From the NCBI GenBank assembly GCA_032768795.1, contig CP136490.1:7440001-7504000 (forward strand): DNA of 64,000 nucleotides. The letters run 5' to 3'. Positions within the stretch are counted from its first letter, which is position 1. Each line of letters begins with the position of its first letter. Source of the stretch: Tremella fuciformis. Its lineage: Eukaryota > Basidiomycota > Tremellomycetes > Tremellales > Tremellaceae. The position numbers were made by a program, and so were the translations under genes. The notes beneath the pieces are model-generated. The model was not told where the DNA came from and searched no databases. It worked only from the letters and a program-made list of their open reading frames with translations. Positions 51,785-63,122 of the stretch are shown here, piece by piece.

Positions 51785-52942
51785 ATGCTCTTCTCCCTCT
51801 CTACCATCGCGGCCGTCGCCGCCCTCCTCTCCGTCCCCACTGGGGCGGACGCGGCCGTCCTCGACGCCCGCGGCAGCTCGTCCCTCTGCACGCAGAAGAA
51901 CTACGGCGCTTCTGGCTACCCGTGGCAGGTCACCTCCAGCCCCGGGTCCTTCTGCGGAAGCAGCAAACCGAGCAACAACAAGCTCTGGCAAAGCCTCGTG
52001 AGTCTGAGTGTGATACCTTGGGAGAGAGACTGACGGGAAGCCGTACTGGGATGGCGGGGACACTGTCAAGTGCAGCAACCTCTTCTCTCGCTTGAGCCTC
52101 AATGTGTGCTCCAAGTCGGGCAACAAGAAGTCTGGCTTGCCCACCAAGTGTAACCCCCCGCACAAGGGGCGCAAGGCCACGACCACCTCGGCTGCGTCGA
52201 CCGCCACGAGCAAGACGGCTACCGTTGCGGCTGCGTCGTCTGTCATTTACTCCTCGTTGGCAGCTGCATCCTCTGCTGTGGCTTCTTCCGCGGTCGCCGC
52301 ATCCGCGTGGGTCTCCTCGGCCGCTGCGTCGTCAGCTCTGGGATCTTCTGCCGCTGTCTCATCTGCCGCTGCATCCTCGGCTGTGGCGTCTTCGGCTGCC
52401 GCTTCCTCTGCCGCTGCATCCTCGACCACCTCGTCCGCCGCGGCCACCTCGACCGACGTCACGCAGACCAACACGACCTACACGGACCCGTCCGTCGACC
52501 CGCTCTCGGACCCAGTCTGCGAGTCGACGTACCAAGTCACCTACACCAACTACACCCTCGTCGCGCCCAACGGGTACTGGTACGGCCAGACCGTCGGCGC
52601 CGCCACGCAGGACGCGTCGTACATGACCTACACGCTCGCCACCAGCGTGGACGACTGTCTGGCCGCGTGCGACCAGATCGAGGGCTGTGTCTGTGAGTTG
52701 ACTCTTCGCGCGAGACAGAAAGTCGTTGCACTTGAAGCTGATTCTGCCTAGTCGTCAACACGTACTATGACGAGAACGACACCGAGACGTACCTTCCCAA
52801 GCACACGCCGGGGGTGTTGACCTGCGCCATGTACTCTCAGTGCGTGGGCACGGCGTCCAACACCAACTGGGGCGGCCAGGACGACCCGAACATCATCGTC
52901 GACTCGAACGGCTACTGCAAGTCGGGCGCGTGCTCGTCGTAG
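51785..52942 (+). CDS. Secreted cysteine-containing protein with Ser/Ala-rich linker
   Basis: Signal peptide at the start (MLFSLSTIAAVAALLSVPTG, ending about ADA). A first Cys domain (LCTQKNYGASGYPWQVTSS, then after an intron CSNLFSRLSLNVCSKSG) precedes a long Ser/Ala/Thr linker of about 90 residues, probably O-glycosylated. A second Cys domain follows (PVCESTYQVTYTNYTLVAPN, CLAACDQIEGC, CAMYSQCVG, GYCKSGACSS). Its CxxxC spacing resembles PAN/apple or WSC-like carbohydrate-binding modules. The intron joining GCV to FVNTYYDEN is GTGAGT...CCTAG. No GPI signal, so probably secreted or wall-bound. Common in basidiomycetes, function unproven. Confidence 0.8.
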
Positions 52943-53284
52943 CTGCAGCGCGTTGCTCCTCGTCTGGCCGTACATGTGCGGAAGAGTCGTGTCGTATACT
53001 CTTGGTGGTGCCGTAAAATTCTCGGAATGCATGGAGTGGCCGAGGAATGTGCGCCGTACATGAATGTGCCACTTTGCCACCCAGCTAGACGCGCTTGATT
53101 TCACCCGGCTCGCTCGCTCACTTCCCTTGACGACGACAAAGGTGAGCGCGGCATCACTCTGTCTGTCGTCAAGCAACGCAGGATCCCTTGTACAGCACAT
53201 CCCGCCGCGGAGGAAGCAGCGAAGTGAGTTGAGCCTCTCCGCTACGAGCTTCTGTCATTGTTTCTCCCGACTGACGCCAGCGAG
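52943..53284. other. Leader of the basic nuclear-type protein gene
   Basis: Contains two intron-like segments (GTGAGCGCGG...CGCAG near 53140-53185, and GTGAGTTGAG...CGCCAG at 53223-53280) upstream of the ATG at 53285. It is probably a spliced 5' untranslated leader. Confidence 0.45.
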
Positions 53285-54091
53285 ATGGCCATCACCGAAG
53301 CGGCCGTGCACGCCTTCCACCTCCTGCACCTCGCCCAGCCCGGCCCGTCGCTCGCCCCAATCCCACCGCCCAAACGGCGGAAAAGCTCCTCTGGACCAGG
53401 CGAGCCATCCAAGACCGCCAGAACCAACCGTGCCAGCCGGCCAAGGACATCAGCTCCCACATCGCTCTTCCCACTCGTCTTCCGCCCGACCCCAACGACC
53501 ATCCACCTCTCCGCCTCCGCCGCGCCTGTCTCCCGACCCGGTCGACCTGAAGGACGGAGGGAGAGCCGCGATACTCTGCCTTCGCCCAGTCCGGCGCTGG
53601 AGCCGGATGCGGAGTATGGGAGGGCGAGTAGTAGCGGGAGCACGTCGAGCGCTTCCGCCGTTCTGCCGTCGTCTGGCCCTGCCGATGCCGATGCGGATGC
53701 GGATGACGAGGTGTACGAGCTTGATGAGACGCGTATAGAGTCGAGCCCGCCGCTTAGATCTTCGCCTCTGGCCGAGAAGAAGAAGCGCAAGCGGAAGCGA
53801 GTCGCCCAGGCCAAGCAGCCGTCAGCTGCAGCGGACAAGGCGGAGAAGGCGAAGGAGACCAAACCGAAAAAGCAGAAGCAGAAGAAACAACAAGCGATAG
53901 AGCTTCCAGCGCCAACACCGCCGCTGCCGGGCGCTACGACTATCGATCCGCGCTTCCTCTTGATGCCCTCGCCGTCGTCACCTTCATCCGCCGTCGCCGG
54001 ACTGCCACCAGCTCTCAGTGGCAAGAAGAAGAGGCATTCTCGAGCGGGTCCGAGCTGGGTTACGCAGACCCCTCAGACGTCTTCACAATGA
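53285..54091 (+). CDS. Hypothetical basic protein with nuclear-localisation signals
   Basis: The start at 53285 (MAITEAAVHAFHLLHLAQPG) lies just after a splice acceptor. The protein is mostly disordered, Pro/Ser-rich, with PPPKRRKSSS near the start, an acidic Asp-Ala repeat (ADADADADDEVYELDETRIE), and strong basic tracts (AEKKKRKRKRVAQAKQ, KAKETKPKKQKQKKQQ). It ends KKKRHSRAGPSWVTQTPQTS. No domain recognised; the two bipartite-type signals argue for a nuclear protein. The long antisense frame in this stretch is a shadow of the GC-rich third positions. Confidence 0.6.
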   Translation: MAITEAAVHAFHLLHLAQPGPSLAPIPPPKRRKSSSGPGEPSKTARTNRASRPRTSAPTSLFPLVFRPTPTTIHLSASAAPVSRPGRPEGRRESRDTLPSPSPALEPDAEYGRASSSGSTSSASAVLPSSGPADADADADDEVYELDETRIESSPPLRSSPLAEKKKRKRKRVAQAKQPSAAADKAEKAKETKPKKQKQKKQQAIELPAPTPPLPGATTIDPRFLLMPSPSSPSSAVAGLPPALSGKKKRHSRAGPSWVTQTPQTSSQ

Positions 54092-54172
54092 ACCTTCCAA
54101 CGATCCACACGATCTCCCATCGTATCATGACATGTTGTGCATAGAGTGATGCCCATGGATCTACTTGCATCA

Positions 54173-55490
54173 TCACCAAAGGGTATCCATCATCTTCAGA
54201 CTGAGCTCGACGCCTACAAAAGTGGCCGCCTGACCCGTTAACCCGCTCTCCGACACATTTTTCTTCACTCACATTGGCTGGGAACGCTCTTGCCATGGCC
54301 GGGCCGAAGCCCTTCCACAGAGCTGTGACACCGTCTTGCGCGATCAACTTTCTCGCACAGTCGATGAAGCCAGAGTAGGTCCCGTGAGGAGCGGATTGCA
54401 GTCGGGATTTGATGGTCTAACCAATCAACTCTACCCATCTCTGCCTTGAATGTCACTCACATCAGGGGGTATCGCGAGCGTCCACATGGCAACACCGGCG
54501 CTACCGCCAGCAAGCATTACAGCGCCGAGGGACAACGGTGGTGCGGCGGCCGGCTGATCTGTTCCGGGAATCTTGGCGGGAGGAGCGGATAATCGCCGCT
54601 TCAGGAGCTCGTAGGTGGCGAAGTATCTGACGGTTAGTGGTCGAACGTACTACCTTCAGACAGCTTACACAGCACTACCCGGTCCATCTCGAGCAAGGGT
54701 GGCGAATGTCCCTCGGAAGACCGAGCGGAAACCGCCTTCCGCGTACAGTTTGCGAAGCACATCTACAGGACCGCTGTACATCGACTGCCCGCCCTGTCCT
54801 TGTACCTGCCATTAGCCATTCGTCTGCTGCTTGACGGTCGAGATACGCACCTGGAGCAGCACCTTGACGCGCTCGGCTGGTCCAGCAACCAAAGTGGCCG
54901 GGATAGCTGAGATGCCACCTGCGAATGCAAGTTCCGAAATAGACAATGCCTGCGTTTTCCGGTCGGGTGTCAGAGAGTATACTATCCGCTTTCCAAGGTC
55001 ATAACCCTGATGCAATCAGCACTACCGATGCCGTGCACACAAAGAATACGCACCCAGAATGAAATCGCGAAGATGGGCGTGACTCCAAGAAGAGGAGGAG
55101 TGATACCCCGGTACATTCTGCCTGTCAGCATTCCGGTCAGACACGATTCGTTTTGGCAGCCAAGAACATGTGTGAGGCAGTGTGGGCTTGCGGGGGCCAA
55201 TGAGATACGAAAATCCTCCATGGACTCACCCCCTGATGCCATCTGCGGCAATCGTCTTCCTGACCACGTCTACTGCTCCTGTATATGTGCCGGGTGCGGC
55301 CGTCTGCAAGCGTGTCTTGGTGAGATCGAAAGGATGACCGACAAGGACGCAAGAAACGCCTGCAGGTCAGAGGAGCTTCTTTTTATGTGAATGGGTGCTG
55401 ACCGCCAAATCCGCCACTCAAGAACGACTTGATGGGGTCGACGGTCGACTTTGCCTGGCTGGCTTCGAGCTCGGAGGCGTCGTCAGACAT
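54173..55490 (-). CDS. CRC1: Mitochondrial carnitine/acylcarnitine carrier
   Basis: Inner-membrane exchanger moving acylcarnitine in and carnitine out for beta-oxidation. Start at 55490 (MSDDASELEASQAKSTVDPI). Three tandem repeats each carry the Px(D/E)xx(K/R) motif: PFDLTKTRLQTAAPGTYTGA, then PAERVKVLLQVQGQGGQ, then IPPDTIKSRLQSAPHGTYSG. Further motifs are MYRGITPPLLGVTPIFAISF and GGISAIPATLVAGPAERVKV. The last repeat reads ALWKGFGPAMARAFPANAAT, and the end VELSLKMMDTLW lies at 54173. The APxGTY residues after motifs 1 and 3 are typical of the carnitine carrier. About 6 introns. Confidence 0.9.
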
Positions 55491-55903
55491 GTTGGGAGAT
55501 ATGTTGGGCGTACGCGGTTGTACGTTGGATCAGCGGGCGAACGGACTTGTAGTCGTATGGTAAGGGATAGTGGGTATAGGACAGACGCGTTGTACGCCTT
55601 CAGAGGGTAAAGGTCTATGAGAACCGAGTGGAGAAAGAGAGAAGCGATGCAGTCGAGTTGCGAAAAGTCGGTCTGGTCATTCGTCGATCTTGAAAGAGGT
55701 GAATCCGGTAAATAGAGGTACCGGCGACCTCCCCGTGGGTAAACAGGGCCGTAAAGCCGATGACACGCCTAACGTCACAAGATCCAATGGTAAGCGATGA
55801 AAGGCGCGTGTTTGACGATTACTTGCGCGTCCACTTCTGACGTCGAGGGATTCGTGTAGCATCGCGATTCCACTGCGCAGAAGCAAGGACTTCATTCAGC
55901 AAG
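55491..55903. promoter_or_regulatory. Divergent promoter between CRC1 and RPN10
   Basis: 413 bp shared by two genes transcribed away from each other. No canonical TATA on either side, and no other gene seen. Confidence 0.45.
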
Positions 55904-57231
55904 ATGCCGCTCGAGTCGTGTATGCTAGTGTGAGCTCCCTTCTGCCCACACTGCGCGTTCATGCTGACATTCAGGCTGGACAACTCCGAGTACATGCGGT
56001 CAGCCCAACCCCCTGCTGCTTACATGCCACCACTGATCAGCGCAGGAATGGAGACTATGTGCCGACTCGCTTCGCAGCACAGGCGCAGGCCGTTTCCACA
56101 GTTTTCACGTCCAAGACAGACTCGAATCCCGAATCAGCCGTCGGACTAATGACCATGGCGGGCAAGGCGTGAGCAATTGACTCTCATCGCCCACGAACCG
56201 ATGCTGACTCTGCTAGCCCCTCACTCCTCGTCACGCCGACCAACGACATTGGTAAACTGCTACACTCCCTAGCGAAATCCAACATTGGCGGTAACGCAGA
56301 CTTCTCGACCGCAGTGCAGATTGCGCAGCTCGCCTTGAAGCACCGAGAGAACAAGAACCAGCGTCAACGGATAGTGGTCTTTGTTGGCTCGCCCATCGAG
56401 GACTCTCAGGACGCGCTGGTCAAACTCGGAAAGAAACTCAGGAAGAACAATGTCTTTGTGGACGTTGTCACGTTTGGCGAGGAGGGCATGAGCAATGATG
56501 AGAAGCTCAATGCCCTGGTCGAAGCCGCCGGCGGTGGTGAATCGCAAGTCGTCTGCCGCCTTGGGGTTTCACATTCGCTAATACACCAGACATCTCGTGT
56601 CTATCCCTCCTGGACCACATCTCCTGTCTGACCTCATCCTCTCCTCGCCACTTCTTGCCGACCCGGATCGCCCGCAAGATGCTACCGGAGAAGGGATGGA
56701 CGACGGCATCGATCCAAGTATGGACCCGGAGCTTGCGATGGTGAATTGCCTCCACGCTGCCAAAGAGGCCGGTGGACTGATCTGCAGGCCATCCGCATGT
56801 CGCTGCAAGAGGCAGAGGAAGCGTCACGGGCCCAGTCTTCGAACGCGGTTGCTTCCGGCTCATCCGCCGCACCTGTCCCTCAAGCGGAGCCCGAAGTATC
56901 TAACGCCACCGCTCTGCCCGACGCTATAACTCAACCGCTTCAGAATGCCAATGTCCCCCTTCCAGTCGCTCCCGGCGACACCAGCCCACAAGAGGCGCCT
57001 GTTCCCGCTCCGCGAGGCGCATTTAACGAGGGCGATGGCGATGATGAGGACATGGACGAGGATGAGATGCTAAGAAGGGCAATGGCGCTCAGCAGAGGAG
57101 AGAACCCGGATGACGATGTCGTCATGGCGGAAGAAGAGGGCGACGAGGAAGACGAAGAGGCGGCAATCGCAAGAGCGATCGCGATGAGCCTGGAGGAGGC
57201 CAAAAAGGAGGACGACCAGGCCGAGAAGTAG
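55904..57231 (+). CDS. RPN10: 26S proteasome regulatory subunit Rpn10 (ubiquitin receptor)
   Basis: The start at 55904 gives MPLESCMLVLDNSEYMRNGD over two short introns, the von Willebrand A domain beginning with the VxDNSEYMRNGD signature. The domain continues with FAAQAQAVSTVFTSKTDSNP, VGLMTMAGKAPSLLVTPTND, RIVVFVGSPIEDSQDALVKL and FVDVVTFGEEG. A GC-AG intron (56544-56589) leads into ESHLVSIPPGPHLLSDLI. Ubiquitin-interacting motifs: AMAIRMSLQEAEEASRAQ (about 56790), DEMLRRAMALSRGE, and AAIARAIAMSLEEAKKED near the acidic C terminus. It ends at 57231. Three UIM-like segments are more than in S. cerevisiae Rpn10, which has one. Confidence 0.94.
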
Positions 57232-57520
57232 AAGCGCTGTAATGTGGTTTCGCATTGTACATATTGCATGGATCGTCATGGGCGCGAAGATGATGGGATA
57301 CTGAGCGGAGAGTCATGTTGCGAAGACTGCAAGAGCGACCACATCCAAAGTCATGGACTTGAGCGGTGATAATCGGAAGAAGTCGGCCGAGAGCTGATGA
57401 CAAGTTTGACCCTGAAATGTCCACTTCTCGCGGGCAACAGAGACCAACGGGTTCTTTCTCTTTGTCGTCACCAAAACTCCATACCAGCTCCCCCGCCCAC
57501 CTCGACAGTCTTCAGAAACG

Positions 57521-59053
57521 ATGTACGCGCGCTCGGCAAGCAGGAGCGTCGTCTCGCCCCTCCGCTCCCTCTCGGCATTCCAGGTGGGCCCACTCCGTCC
57601 TTTCCCGCGCGCACAAGGTGGAGACTGACCCCGACAGGCTCCGGCAAGAGGGTACGCCTCGGCATTCCAGTCGACCACGCCCACTTCCGCCTTTGCAGGC
57701 AAGAAGGGCTCGGACGTGAGCCGCTCCTTATCGGGGCACGACAGATGGGCTGACGCGCAGGGCAACTACCTCGTCACTCTCATTCCCGGCGATGGTGAGC
57801 AGGAATGAGGAGAGGAGAAGAGGGGCTGACCGGCAGGTATCGGTCCGGAAATCGCCCAGTCGGTCAAGGAGATCTTCAAGACTGCCAAGGCGCCCATAGC
57901 GTGGGAGGAGGTCGACGTCACGCCCGTCCTGAAGAACGGCAAGACCGTCATTCCCGATGCTGCCATCAAGAGCATCAAGCAGAACACCGTCGCCCTCAAG
58001 GGCCCTCTCGCAACCCCCAGTGCGTTTCCCGTCTCAATCACTTGCTTGAAAATGAGGCAACAAAGGTTGTTTGCTGACGCTTGTCCAGTCGGCAAAGGCC
58101 ACGTCTCGCTCAACTTGACCCTCCGCCGCACATTCTCCCTCTTTGCCAACGTCCGCCCGTGTGTCTCGATCAAAGGCTACAAGACCGCCTACGACAATGT
58201 CAACACTGTGCTTATCCGCGAGAACACCGAGGGAGAGTACTCGGGTATTGAGCACGAGGTGAGCGAAGGGTGAAGGCTAAGCCTGGACCCAGAGCTGATG
58301 GCAGCTTGTCGATGGTGTTGTGCAGTCCATCAAACTTATTACCTACGAGGCTTCCGAGCGGGTAGCACGATATGCCTTCCACTACGCCTCGGAGAACGGG
58401 CGAAACAGGGTCACGGCCGTGCACAAGGCTAACATCATGTCAGCTCACCTGATCCTTCAGTCATGTAGCTGACAGGGTAGGAAAATGTCTGACGGCATGT
58501 TCTTGACCGCCTGCCGTGCCGTTGCGAAAGACTACCCGAACATCGCATACGACGAGGACCTGCTCGACCGTGTTTGCCTCCGTGTCAGCTACATCCTTCG
58601 TGGACTTGAGCACAGCTGACGAATTCAGATCGCCCAGGACCCGGGACCGTATGCTGACCGCGTCATGGTCATGCCCAACCTTTACGGCGATATCCTGTCC
58701 GACTTGTCGGCCGGTCTGATCGGCGGTCTCGGTCTCACCCCCTCCGGCAACATTGGCCGCGATGCGTCCATCTTCGAGGCCGTGCACGGCTCGGCGCCCG
58801 ATATCGAGGGCAAGGGTCTTGCCAACCCCACCGCTCTGCTCCTCTCCTCTCTCATGATGCTGCGACACATGTCCCTGCACGACATTGCCGACAACATTGA
58901 GCGGGCCACTCTTTCGGCAAGTCGTCTCCGTGTTCGGGGCGGGGATGAAAAGCTGACGAGAAGACCATCGCCGAGGGCAAGCACATCACACGGGACTTGG
59001 GTGGCAAGGCCGGCACCAAGGAGTACACCGAGGCTATTCTCGGCAAGCTCTAA
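57521..59053 (+). CDS. IDH2: NAD-dependent isocitrate dehydrogenase, subunit 2, mitochondrial
   Basis: TCA-cycle enzyme: isocitrate + NAD to 2-oxoglutarate + CO2 + NADH. The start at 57521 gives an Arg/Ser-rich mitochondrial presequence ([20 protein letters not shown]), then introns and [20 protein letters not shown]. Conserved elements: [89 protein letters not shown], and the adenine-binding [20 protein letters not shown]. The last exon reads [20 protein letters not shown] and ends GKL at 59053. The arrangement fits the catalytic Idh2 type rather than Idh1. Several short introns. The frame is intact after splicing. Confidence 0.95.
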
Positions 59054-61527
59054 CGCGGCAAGCCTGAAACAACATCGCATGTCGGATTCACTCGGACGAG
59101 GTGTCATGCATGGGAATGTCAACTAGATTCCTGCTGAAACGCGATGCCTCAACGAGGCGCGCATCTGACACCCGCCTTTACTGATGGAATGTTTGGGCCC
59201 GTCTGACTTTGAGGCACAGGCGTAAACACATCTTCTACCTAAAGACCGGTGACCAAAACGATCTGGAATTCTGGTGCGCGGATCATGACGGTGTCGACGG
59301 TGTCTGACGAGATGGCACGAGTGGACGCGTCACGGCGATCTCTCGTCCTGTCTCAGATCCATATCCGAAGATAGGTACGATGCGTAACGAGATTGGGCCT
59401 GCGCTAGGGCCTGACCGTCTGACTGTGAACAGCGTTTCTCCAGACCTCACTGGTGTGCTTTGTAGATGAAGCCCAGATAGCTGTGTTGCGAATTTCGTGC
59501 TGATTCTAGATTGGGCTTGCCTCTAGACTATACCACAGGACGATCAACTCAGGTAGTCCATTCCACCCAACACGGAATTCCCATGCCGCTTGCCTGTTCC
59601 CGTCCCATGCCGACCTGTCTCACCCGTCACCGATCAACGGGGTGGCTGAGAACGACACGAAACGCCTGGACCGCGAGGACGCGAACGACGCGAATCAGAT
59701 TATATGAGACGGCCATGCTAGACATGACGCGTCATGCGCAGCTGCGGTGGCAGATGGTGCAGAGGCAGCCACGGATAAGCATAAGATATATAACTGCGAG
59801 GCCGAGCGAGGAGTGCGAAGTTGCGCACCGCTCTGCGCTTCTGCCTCCCCCTGTCGCCCCATAGCCTCGAACACGCTCGTTTACTCGTAACTAGTCCGAC
59901 TCTCGACGCCCACCCAGTGGTCCGTCTTGTCTGATCGCCCGCTCGACCGCGTACTCCTCATCAGTCATTATTCCTTCATCTCCCCTGGTCACCCTCTGTA
60001 GATCAGATCAGATCACTCATCACTCATCACTCATCATTCATCATCACTCTTAATTGCGCCCCTCATCCGTGACTACCTCCTCCGACCACCCATCCACCTG
60101 CCTCACTCGCCGACGCGTCCACTGCTGCGCTCAAAGTTCAGCGCGTTCCTCGACAGCGTGCAGGCCACGCCGATCGCCAGCATCCACAAGTCGGGCGCAC
60201 TGACGAGTGGGACGACGGACGACCGATACGCACGTCGGACGGTCGATCGAAGCCTGTGGTCGTCGCTGGCGCCGCCCCGCGCCTCGAGACGGAGAGGAAA
60301 ACGCCACAGAGTCATTTTTGAGGGGACGCGACTGTCTTCAGGGTTCGGACGGTATCGGGCGAGGTGAGCGCTCTTCCTCTTCCCTTCTTGGCTTGCGCCT
60401 CTCGTTCCAGTACCAGCAGCGAGCGAGTGCACGTTGTCTTGACTGCTTGCTGCGGCCTCACAACTGCAGCAGAGAGGCAGAATCTTATCGCTCGTCATTG
60501 GGATATTTTTGGGGAGAGAAAAGTCCGAGACATCGTCCAATTCTCCCGTATCGCGGACGCGTCTCGCTCTCTCATCGCGCTCAAGACGGGCGGAGGTGTG
60601 CACGAGCCGCCTCTGGAGGCTCGTCCCCGTCTCTGTGTCTCCCTGCTGTCTCCATCGTCCACACAGACGCGTCGGCGCAGGTCTCGTCCCCACGCTGACA
60701 CTGCCCGTCGGTCAGTTCTGCACAGTGGCCATCGCTGCTGGAACGGAACCTGCAGCTCGTTGGATCGATCTGGCCAGGGTGATACCGGCAGAAGAAACAA
60801 GCTTCCACACCCTATCGTGCCCTATTCCTGCTTGCTTGTTTTACCCCCGAGACCGACACTGGATCGTTCCTCTCCCCGCGGGTCATCGTCATATATTCAG
60901 GACACGCCGTCGAGACTGCGAAGCCCTCTTCCCCCAACTGTCAATCCCACATTCCTTTTCATCGCTGCCCACACTCGTTCGTACCACACCTCGACGGTGC
61001 TTGTCGCGTCCTTGGCAGACTCGGCAGATCATCTTGGGATCTCTTGGACGGGCGGAACCAATCTGACACGCACCGCAGTGACTCCCTGCCCCTTTACTCC
61101 ACCACCTCGACTCCACCGGCACTGCCAGCCAGCTGCGACGGTACAGACTTCCTTTCATCAAGGACAAAACTCCAACAATCGCCCGTGCTCGACGTCACCG
61201 CCCATCATCCCCTTCTTCGAGTATATCAATTCACGCTGGCCAGTTGCTTGACGACCGGATTGACACCGACGAGGTACACGGAGAGGGCGCGATCACCATC
61301 AACATCAGTGCATCAGTGCAACGTCGCCTCCCCATCCTTTTGCCCTTGCCTCGGGCCCCTAAATCCGGTTACGTCGGCCAGCAAACACTGCCCGAGAGAA
61401 GTTCATGCCAGCGCGTGCATCTGCGTCATCAAAAGCAAGCTCGTCCTCTCCTCCCCTCAGCATACAAAGCACCCCTACCCTCTCACTTCTGCGTACTGCT
61501 TATTGTCTCTCGAGAGACCTCGGCGCC
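59054..61527. promoter_or_regulatory. Long intergenic and leader region before the Ser/Pro-rich gene
   Basis: No protein gene is convincing; the large + frames here (for example 60364-61251) have the composition of a CT-rich leader. A TATA box TATATAA at 59787-59793, followed by a CT-rich stretch, suggests a start near 59.82-59.85 kb. That would make a leader of about 1.7 kb before the ATG at 61528, possibly with introns or short upstream frames. An uncalled non-coding RNA is also possible. Confidence 0.45.
60001..60050 (+). repeat. Microsatellite (GATCA / CTCATCA units)
   Basis: GATCAGATCAGATCA followed by CTCATCACTCATCACTCATC-type repeats in the predicted leader. Short tandem arrays of this sort are length-variable. 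Confidence 0.85.
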
Positions 61528-62553
61528 ATGTCGACCATGTCCGTCGTTTCGATCTCCTCGGCTTCGTCCTCATCATGCCCTCCCGCCACCCCCTACGGCT
61601 CGCAGAACTCCCTGCCGTACACCCCGCCAAGTTCGGTCCCCGCACTCTCGCCGGAGATTGCATCTTACTCGGCCTCGCTCACCAAGACGATGAATCTCGG
61701 CTACTTGAATGCCATGCGAGATCTGCGGGATGACCGCAAGACCAAGCACCGGCGCAATGTCACCGAGATCCAATTTGAGGATGTCAACCCGTTCGACGTG
61801 CAAGCCTGGTCGCAGAAAGTACCCGGCAGGAACGTCCGTCAGTCTCACCCTCCGCCGCGCAATGTCCTCCCTCACTTGCCTCACGCCGTTTCGTCGCCGA
61901 CCGATGTGCGCGAGCGGCCGAGCATCTACACCATCTCGCCACCGCCAGCCCCGCGGCCCGTGTCCTTCGGCGAGGCATCACCTTCCCATGGTCGCGAGCG
62001 GTCGGCGGAGCATCATTTCCACCGGTTGCGCGTGGAAGAGCAGATGGATGCGGAAGATGAGGATTCCGCCGACCCGCCTCTTGTTCGCCCCAGGCTGCTC
62101 GACTTTCGCTCTTCCTCCAAGTGGTCGGCGCTGAGCTCGATGAACTCGTCCGACCAGACCACACCGGGCAGCTCTATCAGCGAGGCCAGCTTCTACGCGC
62201 CTGATCCCATGGAGGCCCTCGGATTCCCCTCTGGTCCTCGACCCACCGCGAGCATGCAGCGCATCCCTAGTGGTCTGACTCGCATGTCAATCGCGAGCGA
62301 TGCGACCGCCGAGACGGATATCACGATGACCCAGTCGATCTACGAGGCCGCCGACGAGGGCGCTCATGCGGGACTCAAGAGCGGCCCACGGCCTGTGCGT
62401 CCCCGTCCGTACGTGGTGCCGTCTCGCGGGCGGGACCTGTCTGGCGACTCGATCCACGCGGAGCAGGAGGACGGAAGGACATTGAGCGAGAACATGCTCT
62501 ATACCGTCGGTGTCCGGTCGCAAAGGGCAAGAAATGTCAGGCCCCCACGATAG
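61528..62553 (+). CDS. Hypothetical Ser/Pro-rich protein, 341 aa
   Basis: Start at 61528 (MSTMSVVSISSASSSSCPPA), preferred over an in-frame ATG at 61405 because of the CT-rich leader directly before it. One conserved-looking patch may be a short linear motif: LGYLNAMRDLRDDRKTKHRR, then NVTEIQFEDVNPFDVQAWSQ. The rest is disordered and rich in Ser, Pro and Arg (SSKWSALSSMNSSDQTTPGS, RPVRPRPYVVPSRGRDLSGD). No domain recognised; a signalling or cytoskeletal regulator is possible. Single exon. Confidence 0.65.
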   Translation: MSTMSVVSISSASSSSCPPATPYGSQNSLPYTPPSSVPALSPEIASYSASLTKTMNLGYLNAMRDLRDDRKTKHRRNVTEIQFEDVNPFDVQAWSQKVPGRNVRQSHPPPRNVLPHLPHAVSSPTDVRERPSIYTISPPPAPRPVSFGEASPSHGRERSAEHHFHRLRVEEQMDAEDEDSADPPLVRPRLLDFRSSSKWSALSSMNSSDQTTPGSSISEASFYAPDPMEALGFPSGPRPTASMQRIPSGLTRMSIASDATAETDITMTQSIYEAADEGAHAGLKSGPRPVRPRPYVVPSRGRDLSGDSIHAEQEDGRTLSENMLYTVGVRSQRARNVRPPR

Positions 62554-63122
62554 GCCGGACGCATACCCACCATTCCACTACTACCCCACTCTCAACGACT
62601 GCCAGTCCGAGTCTCGACCTATTCCGGGCATTTAGAGACTAGAGAGAAGAAGATGGAGAGGATACCGCTCAGCTGGGCTGAGTCTGGATTGGACACCTTG
62701 ATATGACGACTGCATCCCGAACCGCGATGACTTCACGACCCAAAACATGTCTTGTAACCCTGTTGCCCTGCTCTGTAGCGATGATATACACACGATGTGC
62801 AATGACATATACTGTTTCTCGACATGCCCGACGAGTGTTGCAGTCTCAGCACTCCTCGAAAAGCTCGACGCGTCTCGGCAAGCTCTGACGAAGGCTCGGT
62901 CTGGTTGAGTCTTGGCAAAGGCTCTGCCGGGGGTGTTTCACTGAGCGATGCAACGTCGTGACCTCCTTTCAAGATCATCGCTTCATGATGCTATGCTCGG
63001 GCAACCGGCGTTAACGGAACAGTCCACAAGTGCTGTTCGAGCTTGGCAGTATGCCCAAAGACATATAAGACTTGATTGAAGATGAGACTCGTCGTAGCAT
63101 AAACCATCCACGCCTCAGCAAT
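62554..63122. promoter_or_regulatory. Intergenic region before the small secreted protein
   Basis: TATA-like CATATAAG at 63062-63069, about 55 nt before the ATG at 63123. No gene seen in the rest. Confidence 0.4.

Noticed and set aside
53242..54024. 260-codon - strand frame opposite the basic nuclear-type protein
   Set aside because: Composition is a complement shadow of the Ser/Pro/Ala-rich + strand gene.
60001..60050. CRISPR-like array
   Set aside because: It is a simple microsatellite with no spacers, in a eukaryotic genome.
60364..61251. 295-codon + frame in the long leader
   Set aside because: Ser/Pro/Arg/Leu composition typical of CT-rich leader DNA, no domain, and it stops before the downstream gene.
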